Below are positions 1 through 12,159 of a stretch of 64,000 nt of DNA, in pieces. Under the pieces are notes generated by a model. That model searched no databases, was not told the origin of the DNA, and was given only the letters and a program-made list of their open reading frames with translations. The stretch spans positions 1,612,001 to 1,676,000 of the forward strand of contig JAFFJZ010000029.1 of the NCBI GenBank assembly GCA_018340375.1, in the 5' to 3' direction. Position 1 is the first letter of the stretch. Every line of letters begins with the position of its first letter. A program made the translations under genes and the position numbers. Source of the DNA: Gonatopus flavifemur. Taxonomy: Eukaryota; Arthropoda; Insecta; Hymenoptera; Dryinidae.

Positions 1-89
1 ATTTTCAAGAATTTTTTTGTGATTGGATTAGTATAGATACTATTGATGCGCGAAATGGATGGATACAAAAAGTAGAGATAGGAGATACA

Positions 90-464
90 AAGAAGAAAAT
101 CGCTTTCAAAATTGATACGGGAGCACAATGTTATGTAATACCGATTGAAATATGTAAAAGGTTGAATATAAAAACATGTACTAGGTCAGATATAATATTG
201 AAAAACTATAATCAAGAAAAAATAAAAACTGTGGGTAGAGTGAATCTAGATTGTAAAACAGGCAATGTCGAAAAACAAGTAGGGTTTGAAATCTTTGATG
301 GTAAAAGTATACCAATCCTGGGTTTGAAAAGTAGTATCGATTTCAATTTGATAAAAAGAATTGACCCAGGAGAACAATGTGAGTACGTAGAAATTTTAAA
401 TTCTGACTCAGATAATGAGAGGAATAATATTTTAAGAAAATATGAAAGAAGGGAGTGTTGGTAA
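90..464 (+). pseudogene. Gypsy aspartic protease segment
   Basis: The frame reads through a retropepsin active site, D-T-G-A, at about 113-124 and then a region ending with ILGLKSSIDFNLI, typical of the C-terminal part of Gypsy proteases that cleave the Gag-Pol polyprotein. The apparent methionine at 162 is internal, because the active site lies upstream of it. The ORF ends at 464 and the next pol segment is in another frame, so the polyprotein is broken here. The family assignment rests on the active-site motif and the position directly upstream of RT. Confidence 0.75.
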
Positions 465-563
465 AGTAGAACCTTGTCGTCATATTCCGTTCAAATTAAT
501 AGATAAATTGAAGGCTGAAATCAAACGGATGGAAGCAGTTGGGATTATAAAAAAAATTGAGGG

Positions 564-1591
564 CCAACAGAGTTTGTAAATTCGCTAGGAATTGTTGGTA
601 AAGTAGATGGATCAATCAGAATTTGTTTAGATCCACAATACTTGAACTCGTGTATTAAAAGGGAACACATACAGTTGCGTACGTTGGATGAGATTGCAGC
701 AGAAGTAAAAAGGGCAAAATATTTCAAAAAATTGGATGCGAATAAAGCATTTTGGCAGATAGAACTGTCAGAAAATTGTAGAGAATTAACGACTTTTAAT
801 ACGCCATTTGGGAGATATCATTTCAATAGATTGTCGTATGGTATATGCTCTAGTCCTGAAGTTTTTACAGAGTTTTTAGTCAAATATTTGAAGATATTGA
901 CAATGTTGCAATATATGCTGATGATATGTTGATGTGGGCGGAAACTAAAGAACAACTATTGAAAATTATGGATAAGGTGTTTAATAGAGCTAAAGAATAT
1001 GGTATTAAATTTAATGCGGATAAAAGTGTGTTCATGGTTACTGAGGTTAAGTATTTGAGTCATATCCTATCAAGAAATGTAATAGGAGTGGACGGAGGAA
1101 AAGTTGAATCTATTGAGAAAATGCAAACACCAAAAAACAAGAAAGAATTATTAACTTTCTTAGGAACTGTAAATTATGTGTCAAAGTTTATACCAAATGC
1201 TGCACAATTAACCAGTAGTTTAAGAAATTTAACCAAAAAAGATGTACCATTTGTGTGGGGTACAACACAAGCAGAGTCATTTAAAAGGCTCAAAGAAGCA
1301 TTATGTAAACCGCCTGTTTTAGCATACTTTGATGTCAAACAACCTATCATATTAAGTGTGGATGCTTCGAGTGAAGGACTTGGTTGTGTGTTGATACAAA
1401 ATCAAAGACCAGTGGCATATGGATCGCGTGCATTAACAAATACTGAAAAATTGTACAGTACAATAGAAAAAGAAAGTCTAGCCATTGTATTTGGTTGTCA
1501 TAAATTCAATCAATATCTTTTTGGACAAAAGTTTATCGTTGAAACTGACCATAACCCACTGATCTCGATTTTCAAAAAAACCTGTGAATAA
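564..1591 (+). pseudogene. Gypsy reverse transcriptase and RNase H
   Basis: The first part shows RT motifs including ICLDPQYLN and FKKLDANKAFWQIEL (first catalytic Asp). Then comes the polymerase box Y-A-D-D at about 909-920, which is split by a frameshift near 880-930 from the upstream half. A further frameshift lies near 565-575. Downstream are the RT connection region (FLGTVNYVSKFIPN) and the RNase H domain with SVDASSEGLGCVL and ETDHNPL. The frame stops at 1591 and continues from 1584 in another frame. All the expected residues of the two enzymes can be found, but only across three frames, so the gene is dead or badly frameshifted. Confidence 0.88.
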
Positions 1592-3042
1592 ATGCCCTCC
1601 TAGGTTACAAAGAATGAGAGCAAGTTTACATAATTTTGATTTTGAACTTAGATATGTACCAGGTAAAAAGCTGTGTCTTGCCGATCATTTAAGTAGATCA
1701 TATTTACAGACAACAGATTCTTCAGATGAAGAAAAAATTGAAGCGTATGTGATGATGATTGAGAATAATTTAAGTGTATCAGATATAAGAATGAGTGAAT
1801 TTAAAAAAGAAACGAGTAAAGATGAAGAGCTTCAGGAGGTTCTGAGATATGTAAAACATGGATGGCCTGAGAACAAGGCGTCTGTAAATGAAATTGTGAA
1901 GCTATATTTTTCTTTCAAAGAAGAACTCTCGGAGTGTAATGGGTTGTTGTTGAAAAATACTGTGATAGTTGTCCCAAAAACAATGAGAAAAGCAATGCTC
2001 TCAAAAATACATTACGCACACTTTGGGAAGGAAAAATGCAAAGCATTGGCTAGGAAAACATTATTTTGGCTGGGCATGTCAAAACAGATGGATGATTTGA
2101 TAAGTAATTGTGATGTTTGTTGTAGTTATCAAAGGAATAATAGCAAGGAACCTATGGTAGAGAAAATTATACCAAAAAATTCCTGGGAAATAGTATCTTC
2201 GGATATTTTTTATTTGAAGGGTGAAAAATTTATTATAGTAGTTGACACGTATAGTAAATTCATAGAAGTACAAAAGTTGAGTGATCTGAGTACAGAGACT
2301 ACAATACAATCATTGAAAGAAATTTTTTCACGTCACGGAATACCCAGAATAATGTATTCATCAATCAAATGGCTTAGCAGAAGGACACATACAGACAGTT
2401 AAAGGAATTCTGAAAAATGTGATGGATGAGGGGAAAGATAAGGAGATGGCTCTACTACAGTTAAGAAATATGCCTATAGACAATAGTGGCATTACGCCAG
2501 CTGAATTAATGTACGGTCGGAAAGTTAGAAATGTAGTGCCGAATATTGAGCAAGGTAAGGTAGAGTCGAGTAAATTTGGACAGAGTTTAAAGGAGCGCCA
2601 AGATAAGCAAAAACTGTATTATAACAAAGGTTCAAAAATTCTTCAAGAACTTAATGTGGGAGATGAAGTGAAAATTCATGGAGAAGGAAACAGAATCTCA
2701 CCACATCAAAGTGGGATTATTGTGGGAAAACATCAGAATCCGAGATCATATAATGTAAAGACAGAACAAAATACTATTTTAACGCGTCATAGAAAATATC
2801 TAACTAAAGGTACTAAATTCATCGAGTCTAATAAAGAATTGGATATATCACTGGAAGAGTCCCCATTCGAAAGAGCTGTGAGTGAAACGAGTAATGAATG
2901 TAATCGCACAGAACCTGGAAATCAAAATAATGAAATCAATGAAAATACCAATAATAGACCAGTGATAACAACTAGGGCGGGTCGTGTCATCAACAAACCT
3001 GCTCATTTAAATGATTATGTATGTGTAATAAGTATTAAGTAA
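1584..3042 (+). pseudogene. Gypsy integrase and 3' pol end
   Basis: The segment starts with the end of RNase H (LADHLSR at 1678-1698). It then has an HHCC zinc-binding domain: His residues in IHYAHFGKEK, and two Cys in SNCDVC near 2105-2118. The catalytic core begins (SSDIFYL...VVDTYSKF) but breaks after RHGIPRIMYS. The text then jumps to the region after the second Asp (NGLAEGHIQTVKG, in another frame), so part of the core between the second Asp and the Glu has been deleted at about 2355-2365. The C-terminal ORF (2419-3042) has a chromodomain-free tail with TRAGRVINKPAHL, a common end for Gypsy pol proteins. Confidence 0.85.
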
Positions 3043-3090
3043 TAATTGTATGTACTTATAGATTATAAGATAAAACTAGAAAAAGGGAGA

Positions 3091-3410
3091 TGTTGTGAGT
3101 AGGGTCTAAGGAGAGTGGGGATACACCACTACGAATAAGGTAGAGGTGACGGGCAGAGGCAGTAACGGAGGAGCTGCGATCCAATACACATGTATCAAGC
3201 TTACCTCATAAAATACATTGTTATATACAATATAAATATAATAGTCTAAATAATTTAATAAACATAACATGCTGACGCAATGGTATAAATTAGAGAGCCT
3301 CAAGGGAGAGAGTGGACATCGAGAGGTCTGCTGTGATTGGTCAAAATCTTAAGTAGCCATATTGATGACGTAGTACACTCAGGTCACGTGACAGGCTGTT
3401 GTTGACAACA
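3091..3410 (+). repeat. 3' LTR of the Gypsy element
   Basis: The interval starts TGTTGT directly after a purine tract (AAAAAGGGAGA) and ends ACAACA, so it has the TG...CA ends and short terminal inverted repeat expected of an LTR. Its 320-bp length is normal for Gypsy LTRs. An AATAAA signal occurs at about 3257. Without the 5' LTR in the window the call rests on ends and position only. Confidence 0.7.
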
Positions 3411-3734
3411 TCGAACATAACCTTTTTTCCAAGTTCAGTTGTATACGAATCTTATTTATTGTGAATTTTTTTTGGCAATAACGTCAACTGATAATAATTC
3501 ACTCATATACGAGACTGGAGAAGATGGCGGCGAACGGATAGGTTGTTGTTGAATGTGGATGTGCGATTTATGCGTTTTCTAAGTTAATTAAAGAGTGTTG
3601 TAATATAAACTATTTGGTGAAAAGTTTTTATGTTGGTGGAAAGTGTTTTAAGGATTGGAAAACACTTAATTTAAGTTAATTGTGAACAATATTGAACGCT
3701 GAATGGACTCAAGGGTGAGAGGTTAGGCGGGAAA
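3411..3734 (+). other. Upstream region of the LINE ORF1
   Basis: AT-rich sequence between the LTR and the ORF1 frame, with no other ORF. It includes a short GC-richer stretch around 3523-3545. It is probably the 5' untranslated part of the LINE whose ORF1 follows, but no promoter motif can be assigned. Confidence 0.35.
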
Positions 3735-4331
3735 GTGGATTTGTGTACCGCCAATGGAGGGGGGGGGGTACCAGAGGTTAAAGACGATGAAAGAGACTAT
3801 AATGTAGCAGTTGTTGAGATAAATGGAATGTTTGAGGATAATAAAGTCGTAGTTGGCATGAAGAGAGATAGAGAGGATTCTTTCAAGCTTGATAATAAAA
3901 GATATTGTAGAAATGGAAAAAATTTGTTTAATGTGAAAAAAGGAATAATGAATATGTCATTAGATGCAATCAACGAAATTATCGGGGTAAAAGCTGATAA
4001 TAAACAAATTACTAGTGTAGCAATGAGTAATGGTACAACAATGAATGTTAAGAATAAAGACAGTATAGAAGTTAGGACAGAAAATTCGATTCAAAAAACA
4101 AACAAGCAAAGGGTAGATGATAAACAGGAAATAGTATATTACGAAGAAGGGATGTGTTCTTCATATGTGGTTGAAGCTACATTGTTAGGAGTTAAAAAAG
4201 ATTGGTCCAATTCGGAATGCAATCAAAGATTATATAGAAAGATATGTAGTTTAAAAATACGAGTCGAGGACTATAAGACGTTAGGAAGAGGTAAAGGAGA
4301 GGTTAAGTTTAGAAGTTACAGAGAGGCGAAC
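3735..4331 (+). pseudogene. LINE ORF1 (gag-like) N-terminal piece
   Basis: An open frame of about 199 residues runs to 4331, where the P-element terminal repeat begins and closes the frame within two codons. The N-terminal half is acidic and basic low-complexity sequence. The C-terminal part (about residues 135-199, YYEEGMCSSYVVEATL onward and EVKFRSYREAN) resembles the region before the zinc knuckles in I/Jockey-type LINE ORF1 proteins. I infer that the same protein continues at 13951-14223 and 20691-21332, after removal of later insertions. The start codon is uncertain: the frame opens with GTG and no convincing ATG lies near it. ORF1 proteins bind element RNA. This copy is dead because of the insertions. 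Confidence 0.6.
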
Positions 4332-4480
4332 CACTGATCTCCACTATACACTGGATAGGGGATAGGTCATTCCGTAATGTAAAACTTTTGTGATGAATAG
4401 AAGACCGGAAATCGTACCGGAAACCGCAATATGTTTGTAGTCCAAATGTCATTTGCATATGGCGCCCATCATGATCAGGC
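4332..4480 (+). repeat. Left terminal and subterminal inverted repeat of P element
   Basis: The first 34 bases pair with 12278-12311 with two mismatches that I can see. Similarity continues at a lower level to about 4480 (compare 12163-12277 on the minus strand). The same end is seen in the 556-bp element at 22030-22585. Confidence 0.85.
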
Positions 4481-4546
4481 AGGTTAATATACATATACAA
4501 ATTTCTAATAGATTATATTTCTTCCCATACAAATAAAAGTCACATC

Positions 4547-7500
4547 ATGGGAATAAAATGTTTTTATTGTGGCAAGGCAGCCAATAAATTTGAAAGTAGA
4601 TCATTCCATACGTAAGTATTCAGAAACTTCATATAAATATGCATGTATAATCAGTAAAGGTTATGTTGATGAATTAAAAATTTTATGTTTCGTTCAAATA
4701 TTTTTTTAAATCTATACAAATGTATTGCTCAAACTCTAAAACTTGTAGGTAAATCGAATTACATAATTTACGTACAAATTTTATTCTTTGATGGAATATT
4801 TTTTTAAGTCTGTGACATGTAGTATGCTACCTCTAGAAATCGTAGATGAATCAAATAACATTTATTTTATGTGGTTTCTTATTATCAGATTTCCTTCACA
4901 AAACGAAGAGAAAATAAAATGGTTAGAAAAGATGAAATTTCCCCCAGATCTTAACATTACTCCGGGTATGCGAATATGCTCTGATCATTTCAAAGATGAA
5001 TGCATACAGAAACAGAAGAAACATGCCACATTAGTGAAAGGAAGTATTCCAACGCTGTTTGAAACGTACAAGTCGGCATGTGCTTGGTGTCAAAGAATCA
5101 AGGGTAGCAAAGATGATTGTTCATTCCACAAGTAATTCAGCTTATTTCACACATGAGATGGAGATATTTTTGTGTTGAACATATATTATAGAAATTTAAT
5201 TTTCATGGTTTGCAGATTTCCTTTCAAGAATGCAGTTCTATTGCAAAAATGGCTTGCTGCAATGCCAAGTGAGAATATTCACATCACTAACAGGAGCATT
5301 TTATGTTCCAAGCATTTTGAAGAAAAATGCTTTCGTGGAGGTGAATCTGGAACTCCTCGAAGATTATCACAAGATGCAGTTCCAACGATATTTAAAAATG
5401 AAACAATTCCAGGTACAATAATTCATTATATTAATCTTATATAATATATGTAATATATATGTTCATATGTCTTTTTGTTAATATACATGTATACCATAAT
5501 TCAGTCTAAAAGAACATTTCCTATGAATAAAGATAGATAATTAAGATTTAACATATTTTTCCCGTTCAGAAATAATCTCACTTGGTGGAAAAAAGAGATC
5601 GTCTTCATCAGAGATACCAGTTGATCATAAAATGATGAAACTAGAAGCAGTTTCCTCAGATAAGCATCCTCTTATGAAAGAAAAAGATTCTCCCTTCAAC
5701 AAAAGTATTTTAAAAGTAAAAAACCATACTGTTGTGAAGTCACAAGTTGTGCCGTGTGAAAATTATTCAACGATCCCCATATTGGATCCGAAAGACATAA
5801 CAGTAAAAGAAAGTACATTTTCTCAAGGAAAGAGTATCCTAAAATTGAAAAATCAACCGATAATGGAGAATACAAAATCAACTGACGATGAACACAGAAT
5901 ATTAAATGATGATTGGTTAATTAGTAAGAAAAGTTTTTATTTATCATTTTTGTTATGATTTCAGTGTAATTAAAATCATATTAAGGATACAGGAAAACAA
6001 TTTATCCAGCTATAACAAACTTTTATCCAACTATTCTCAATTGAATGAAAAATTATGGATTTATTCACTGCTCGTAGCTTGTGCAGATAGCACAAAAATT
6101 TCAAAAGGGTTCTTCATGAATACACATTGTATTCATTATGAGCTCTTTTATAAGTCTTGTGCTCTCTAGAAGTGATATCTTCTTAAAGAAATTTCTCATC
6201 AATAATACACGGAGAAAAACGTTAAATTATAAATTACTACATTTGCTGGTATGTTCAGGACAGCCTTGATTCATAATGATATTTAGTCAGATACTTTGTC
6301 AGAAGTATTACATTTGCTAGTACAGTTTTGGAAGGATTACATTACTTGATAGTATAGAGTGCTGTAACTTCGAAGAACTGCAACTTCATGATCCAAGTCT
6401 GTCCTCAACATACTAATAAATGTAATCCATAATATATTGTTTTCTCCGTGTACTAGAACTGCCAGATTGGTATTCTTTTCTCATGGATCCACTTATCATA
6501 TAGTTTGATTAATAGGAATTACCAATAGAAGGAAAAAACACAATGCCAATCTGGCAGCTCTGCCGTGTACTTGATTTACGTCATATTGAATAAACCCATT
6601 AAGAAAAAAAAGCAGTTCATCATACGCCAACAAAATGTGCTTATAAATCCTAATATTTCGTTATTTCAGGAATTGAAGGACCTTCTATGGATCATGTTAT
6701 AACTATTGTGGACCCTGTTGAAACTGAAGAAAGCGTTCCGGTTGAAAAAGAAACTCCACCCCATCGACAAAAAGATGAGGATTCAATTATTAATACCCTC
6801 AGTATCATAAATCATGATCATCATTACGAAACTTCACCACGTACATTGAAGAAAAAGTTGAATGTGACCAGAAAAAAGATGGCTATCCTGCAAGAAAAAT
6901 CAAGAATACAAAAACAACGCATCACCAGAATGAAAAGAAGGATAACATCATTGAAAGACATAGTAAGTGACTTGCGTAAGTTTTCTTAGGGTTACCAGAC
7001 GTCCTCATTTTAGTGGACATGTCCTCATTTATACCAGTTGCAGGTCGTGTCCTCTTTTTTCGGCCAGTGTCCTCATTTTTATGAATTTTCCATAAAAATT
7101 TTCAATTCGATTTCTAAGTCAAACATTATATGCTCGTTATGCTGTATTAGATATTTAAAATAAAGATATATAATATATAAAAAGCACGGTCTGATTTATA
7201 CTGGTCTCTAAAAAAAAAGGTCATCAGGTATGGCAGGGGAGGTGTCCTCATTTCGGCCGCCGGCGATCTGGTAACCCTAGTTTTCTGCTATTTCAAATTC
7301 AGGTTTAGCCTGTTTAGATACTATAGCAGACACTGATATTTCAGAATTTTTAAAGCGTTTTATGAAAAATTCAAAAAACTGTAATGGACAAAATCCGTGC
7401 AAGAAAAAAAACCAGTGGAGAAAACAGAACAAAAGTAAAGGATTAGGTATTTGTAGAACAAAGTATCCACCCAGTCTCAGATCCTTTGCAATAACATTAC

Positions 7501-9572
7501 ATTTTTTCTCTCCAAAGGCATATGGTTTTGTGAGAAGAAAATTCTGTAATGCATTGCCGGATCCAAGTACGCTCCGGTCATGGTATTCTTCCATAAATGG
7601 GGAACCTGGCTTTACTAATGAAAGTTTCGAAGCGTTGAAAATGAAAGTATTAGAAGCAAAAGAAAAGCAAAATGAAGTGTTGGTCGCTTTTATGTTGGAC
7701 GAAATTAGTATTAAAAAAGGTATACAATGTCTTCCAAACGGAACCGTTAGAGGATATGTAGATTTGGGTACTGGAATCGAAACTCGTGACACTATTCCTT
7801 TAGCAAAGGATGCATTAGTGATGATGGTCGTGTCGTTAGATGGTTCATGGGAAATTCCTATTGGCTATTTCCTAATCAATGGAATCGATTCACAAACAAA
7901 TTCTGGGCTTATCAGAGAAAGTTTGATTCGACTTGATGGTATTGGAGTGAAGGTAGTATCGGTTACTTTGGATGGTCCATCTGAACATTTAGCTACCTTA
8001 AATTTACTTGGAGTAAAATTAAAAATGCCTGATCCTAAACCTTTCTTTCTACATCCTTGTACTGGAGACGAAGTATATGTCATTTTAGACCCATGCCACA
8101 TGCTGAAATTATTTCGAAATTGTTTTGGCGATTACAAAGTTTTAAAAGACAGAGAAGGAAATTCAATCAAATGGGAATATATAGTCTCTTTAGCCCACTT
8201 ACAAAATGAAGAGGGATTACGGGCTGGAAACAAATTAAGGCTTGCACATATACACTATTGGAAAATGAAGATGAAGGTCTCCTTAGCTGCGCAGACTCTC
8301 AGTAGTAGTGTAGCAGACGCAATCGAATTCTGTGATACTTATTTAGGCTTACCACAATTTCAAGGTAGTGAAGCTACTGTTAGATTTATCAGAAGTATTG
8401 ATCGTGTTTTCGATTTTCTTAATTCACGAAACCCTTTTGCACGAGGTTATAAGGCTCCTTTGCGAAGGAGTAATGAGAGGTTTTGGCGTACTCAGATCTT
8501 ATCAGAAATAGAATAGTTGAGAAGTATCACAAATTTCGCAGGTGAACCAATGTACAATACCAGAAGACATGTACCATTTACAGGAATGATTACAGCAGTC
8601 ATGTCGGTTATTGCAATCTATGATAAGTACGTCAAACCAGAAAACTCGCAATTAAAGTATTTATTGACTTACAAATGTAGCCAAGACCATTTAGAGCTTT
8701 TCTTTTGCGCCATCAGAAGTTGTGGAGGGTGTTGCCCTAATCCTACCTGTTCACAATTCGTTTCAGCGTATAAAAGATTATTAATACGTCATGAAATATG
8801 TTCTTTCAATGGTAATGTTCTTGCAATGGATTCTACAAAGATTTTAAACGTCCCTTCTGGTATATCAAAAAAAAATAAAGTAGATATCTATGATCCTATC
8901 GTTTATAGTACTGCGGAAAATATAAAGGTTTGTAAAAAGTATGGGTTGGATGATGACAATAACTTGAAAGATGAAAGTCAGAACATTATTGATGAATTTT
9001 TGGATTTTAGAGCTTCCCTTCCGGAAAGTTTATCTAATTTTTCGAGAAGTTCCATTGCAAATATAGCTGGATGGGTTATTAAAAAACTCGTGAGTAAATC
9101 TGATACTGCAATCAAGTGCGAAAAATGTAAGTGTGCTCTTTTCCAGGAGTCTCAGGAAGTAGCTGAGAATTTAGATAATCTTTTGATTCAAGTAAAAACT
9201 CGCGGCGGGTTAATATTCCCGAGTGAATCCGTTTTGATAATTTGCCAGCATACTGAATCACTTCTGAGAAACGCTTTAAATAAAAATAATGGTATGCCTC
9301 CTATGGAGCGTAATTTTTCCGCTGTATTATGTACAAAAGTATTGCAGGATCTCGTACAACCATCTTGCATTTTATTTCCCACTTTGAATGAATATTTGTT
9401 CGATGAAACAGTGGAAGAGTTATCCAACCATTTATACTTTTTAATAAAAACGATTTGCCAAATCTATATTAGATTAAGACTGTTAGCTGCTTCACAATTA
9501 GCATCTGCGACTGCAGTAGGAATGAAAATTCGCCATCACATGTCTAGGCAAATTGTATGGCAAGGCCAGTAA
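4547..9572 (+). pseudogene. P-element transposase with two THAP domains, one in-frame stop
   Basis: Six exons can be joined in frame with GT-AG introns: 4547-4611, 4889-5131, 5216-5412, 5570-5923, 6670-6975 and 7303-9572. The predicted frame is 1144 codons plus TAA. Exons 1-2 encode a first THAP zinc finger (C5, C8, then HTFP, CSDHF and a IPTLF box). Exons 2-3 encode a second one (CAWC, HKFP, CSKHF, AVPTIF). Exon 5 is a basic coiled-coil stretch. Exon 6 is the RNase H-like P transposase core: Asp in MLDEIS (about residue 521), Asp in ILDPCHMLK (about 651) and Glu in QDHLELFF (about 853). THAP domains bind the element's DNA and the core cuts and joins it. A TAG codon at 8514-8516 (residue 793) lies between the second Asp and the Glu, so the product would lack the Glu unless it is read through. 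No frameshift was noticed. A hAT MITE sits inside intron 5. Confidence 0.88.
6987..7278 (+). mobile_element. hAT MITE (TAGGGTTACCAG ends), copy 1
   Basis: The element has ends TAGGGTTACCAG and CTGGTAACCCT and is flanked by an exact 8-bp duplication AGTTTTCT (6979-6986 and 7279-7286), which is the hAT pattern. It is nearly identical to 20759-21055. It has no ORF. It lies within intron 5 (6976-7302) of the P transposase, downstream of the donor, so it would not change the spliced product. Confidence 0.88.
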
Positions 9573-10392
9573 AATTAGATTTAAAAGATAAAAAAAAATA
9601 TCTGTGATTATTGTGATAGTCGTTTCTTAAATTATTGCAAAATACATTGAAAAATTTATTTTAGAATTTTAGTATTGTTATACAGATGAGAGCTTCATAT
9701 TTTATTAATTTAATATGAATGTGCATATAAATTTTCAAATATAGTATAGTGATAATGTGTTTCCATTAAATCTGTGATTGTTGCATTGATCGGAAATTTA
9801 TAAAAATGTTGCGTAAAACCATTGTGAAAAATTATTTTATAATAATTCATAATCATTGCCTAAAACACTGCATGTAATTCTTTTCTTTCTGTATGATCAC
9901 ACGCTTGAATGTAAAAAATACACCAGATAATGAACTAATTATTAGCATTTCCTTAATTATTACGGCTTAATAGTACGTTTAATTTTTTACTCTATTATAA
10001 TTTGACTTTAACATGTTTACAGATCAACAGATATGCACTAAAGCTTGACTATGAACATCAGTGGGCAAACAACTATGGACATCTTTTCTACCAGGAAAGT
10101 ACCAGTGGTAATCTTCCAAGACGGGAAATTGTTCAAAAGGCTATACCCCGATAATACATCAGAATCACTACCCAGCAAACATGATTATAGGCGGTTTAAA
10201 GGTCCAGTAACGAATCTTGAGCGGCATTGCAAGACCATTAGCGGCGCATTGGACCGCCAGTAATATCATTGTTTGCAGGATAATGGATTGTGAGAAAAGA
10301 ATTCCTGAACTCTTTTAGCATTCAAAGAATTTTTAAAGAATTTCAATAAAAATTATTTGAATTCTAAAACAGTTTAAGAGTGTTTTTTAGAA
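9573..10392. other. AT-rich 3' region of the P element
   Basis: No coding or repeat structure is recognisable between the transposase stop and the first foldback. It is long for a 3' untranslated region. A weak ORF at 10045-10263 has no recognisable feature. Confidence 0.3.
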
Positions 10393-10710
10393 CCCAATCA
10401 GCACCAGAATATACTATGAACGTTCTTCGAATATTCGAAGTATGTTCTATGCACATTCCAATGAGACCCTTTCATAGGTGCTATGCATATTCTTCAAACG
10501 TACGTAATCGAATATACGACAGTACGTCAAACGAACGTCGATTGAATAAATATCGTACATTCCGAATGTACTATGTACATTCTAAGTGTATTTAAAACAG
10601 TCTCATTCGAATATTCTATGAACGTTCATTATATGTTCTTCGTATCTCATTTAGACATTCTACGAACGTTTTTATTTCGTATATACTTTGAACTTCAGTT
10701 GCTGCTTGGG
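10393..10710 (+). mobile_element. CCC...GGG foldback, family A, copy 1
   Basis: A 318-bp imperfect palindrome with ends CCCAATCAGCACCAGAATA and, on the other strand, CCCAAGCAGCAACTGAAGTT. It is flanked by a 2-bp AA on both sides. The interior repeats AACGTTC/GTACATTC-type motifs in both orientations. Three more copies are at 12424-12741, 13633-13950 and 34687-35003. It has no coding capacity. Confidence 0.82.
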
Positions 10711-10979
10711 AATTCATTAATGAATCTTGTGTATTATTTCGGCGAACATTGTAGCAGTTTTAAGTGGCGGTTCAATTTTTCTGATTTTCCAGCATTTGAT
10801 TATTAATTTATCCCATTGAACGATTTAAACTTCAACAGTTGTCACATTTTTAAATAAAATTACAGATATCCATGATATAAAATCACAGTAAGTATGAAAT
10901 TGAGGACCGACTCAATTATTAATTTACATGATTTCATATATGTGCTGGTTTAATTTTTTATTCTCAACTTCAGTATTGT

Positions 10980-11066
10980 TTCACACAACACAAAAGTTCA
11001 AAAACAATCCTTCAAGCTCCAAATGAGTTCATTATGCACTCTTTCTGACCTGGGGTGCTGTATGGG
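10980..11066. mobile_element. Degenerate foldback, ACACAACAC family
   Basis: The left end TTCACACAACACAAAAGTTC and the right end, read on the minus strand as CCCATACAGCACCCCAGGTC, are inverted copies. The same family occurs at 55223-55331. A GT lies directly outside both ends (10978-10979 and 11067-11068), which fits a 2-bp duplication. Confidence 0.5.
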
Positions 11067-11172
11067 GTTATATTCAATATCTTATTGTACGGAAATGTGT
11101 AGTATAAATCTGGATAACTTTGTGAGAAATTTGATGAATTTGAATCAAACGTGATCGTAACCATGCATAAAT

Positions 11173-11388
11173 CCCAAGCAACACAAGAGGTTAAAAATGC
11201 TAAGAACGTGTTCAGAAAATTCTACGAACATGCTTAGATCCTCCAAATGAGACTGTTCGGAATAATTATGTGCTATGCACCTTCATAGAATACCTTAATG
11301 AATTCATCCAAAATAGTCTCATTCGCACATTCACTTCACATTGACAGGATAATCATAGCATATTTGAAAAGTTCTTGTGCTACTTGGA
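11173..11388. mobile_element. CCC...GGG foldback, CCCAAGCAACAC type
   Basis: The left end CCCAAGCAACACAAG pairs with a right end that reads TCCAAGTAGCACAAG on the minus strand. The dinucleotide AT flanks both sides. The interior has inverted GAGACTGTT/AATAGTCTC-like pieces. The last base has changed from the expected G to A. Confidence 0.62.
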
Positions 11389-11491
11389 ATCTTTTTAGAT
11401 TTCAATATGTTTTTTTCATGATTATGAATTTTTCTATTTCTGTATATGAATAGAAATAAATTATTCTTATAAGCACTTCCAGATATAGCAA

Positions 11492-11833
11492 CCCTAATGA
11501 AAATGTTACACCGTGTTTTTTTGGTGTAAATTTGGTTTCAGTGCAAATCAAGTGAAAAATCAATGGTATTTTGGTATTTCACCGTGAAAGCACGATGTAT
11601 TTGTGAATTTCCTACACCAATATCTTTTGGAGTTTTCTCAGTAGAACGCGAGTGTGGGTTGGGTGGAAATTCGGTGTAACTGTACTCCAACTGAGAATAT
11701 TTACAGTGATCTTTTGGTGTAAAACGGGTGAAAATGGCTTTAGGTGTAGTTCTGGTGTCAATTAAGGTGTAAAAAATTCTCAAATACACCAGAAAACCAC
11801 GGTGTATAATCGGTGTATTTGATTCCGTTAGGG
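11492..11833. mobile_element. CCC...GGG foldback, CCCTAAYGRAA type
   Basis: The ends are CCCTAATGAAAATG and, on the minus strand, CCCTAACGGAATCA, followed inward by ACACCG on both sides. The flanking dinucleotide is AA on both sides. The interior is rich in repeated GGTGTA/TACACC motifs. It has no gene. Confidence 0.65.
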
Positions 11834-12159
11834 AAAGCAAGAAAACATCTCGAGATAAGCCAAGAAATATTTAGAACGTCAAAAGTGAATTGAATTCAGG
11901 ATGAATTATAGTTCTTACGTTCAATTCAATTATAATAATTTATGAAATTGTGTACAATTGAAAAACTGTATTTAAAATATTAATGTGGATAAAATTTGTA
12001 TTGATTTTATAAATATGAATATATTCATCATGTATTTATTATTTCTTCGGAGGTTTTTCTCATTATTATATATAATCCCCAATTCTCATTCCGATGAGAA
12101 TTCTCATGAACATTTTTTTGGCATTGTCAATGTTGTCCTGATCTCTATATAACGTAATT

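Larger units (their letters stand above)
1..3410 (+). mobile_element. Ty3/Gypsy-type LTR retrotransposon, 3' part
   Basis: The stretch carries, in order, an aspartic protease, reverse transcriptase, RNase H, an HHCC zinc-binding integrase and a 3' LTR, which is the pol order of Ty3/Gypsy elements. The 5' LTR and gag lie outside the window. No env-like ORF is visible between integrase and LTR. The coding part is broken by several frameshifts and an internal deletion in integrase, so this copy cannot be autonomous. A purine-rich tract just before the LTR (about 3078-3090) is a good polypurine tract candidate. The 3' flank begins the 5' region of the LINE described next, but the target duplication cannot be tested without the other end. 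Confidence 0.9.

Noticed and set aside
10380..10806. Two 71-77-codon frames rich in Tyr, Met and Phe
   Set aside because: They lie inside a family A foldback; similar frames occur in every copy and follow from its palindromic motifs.
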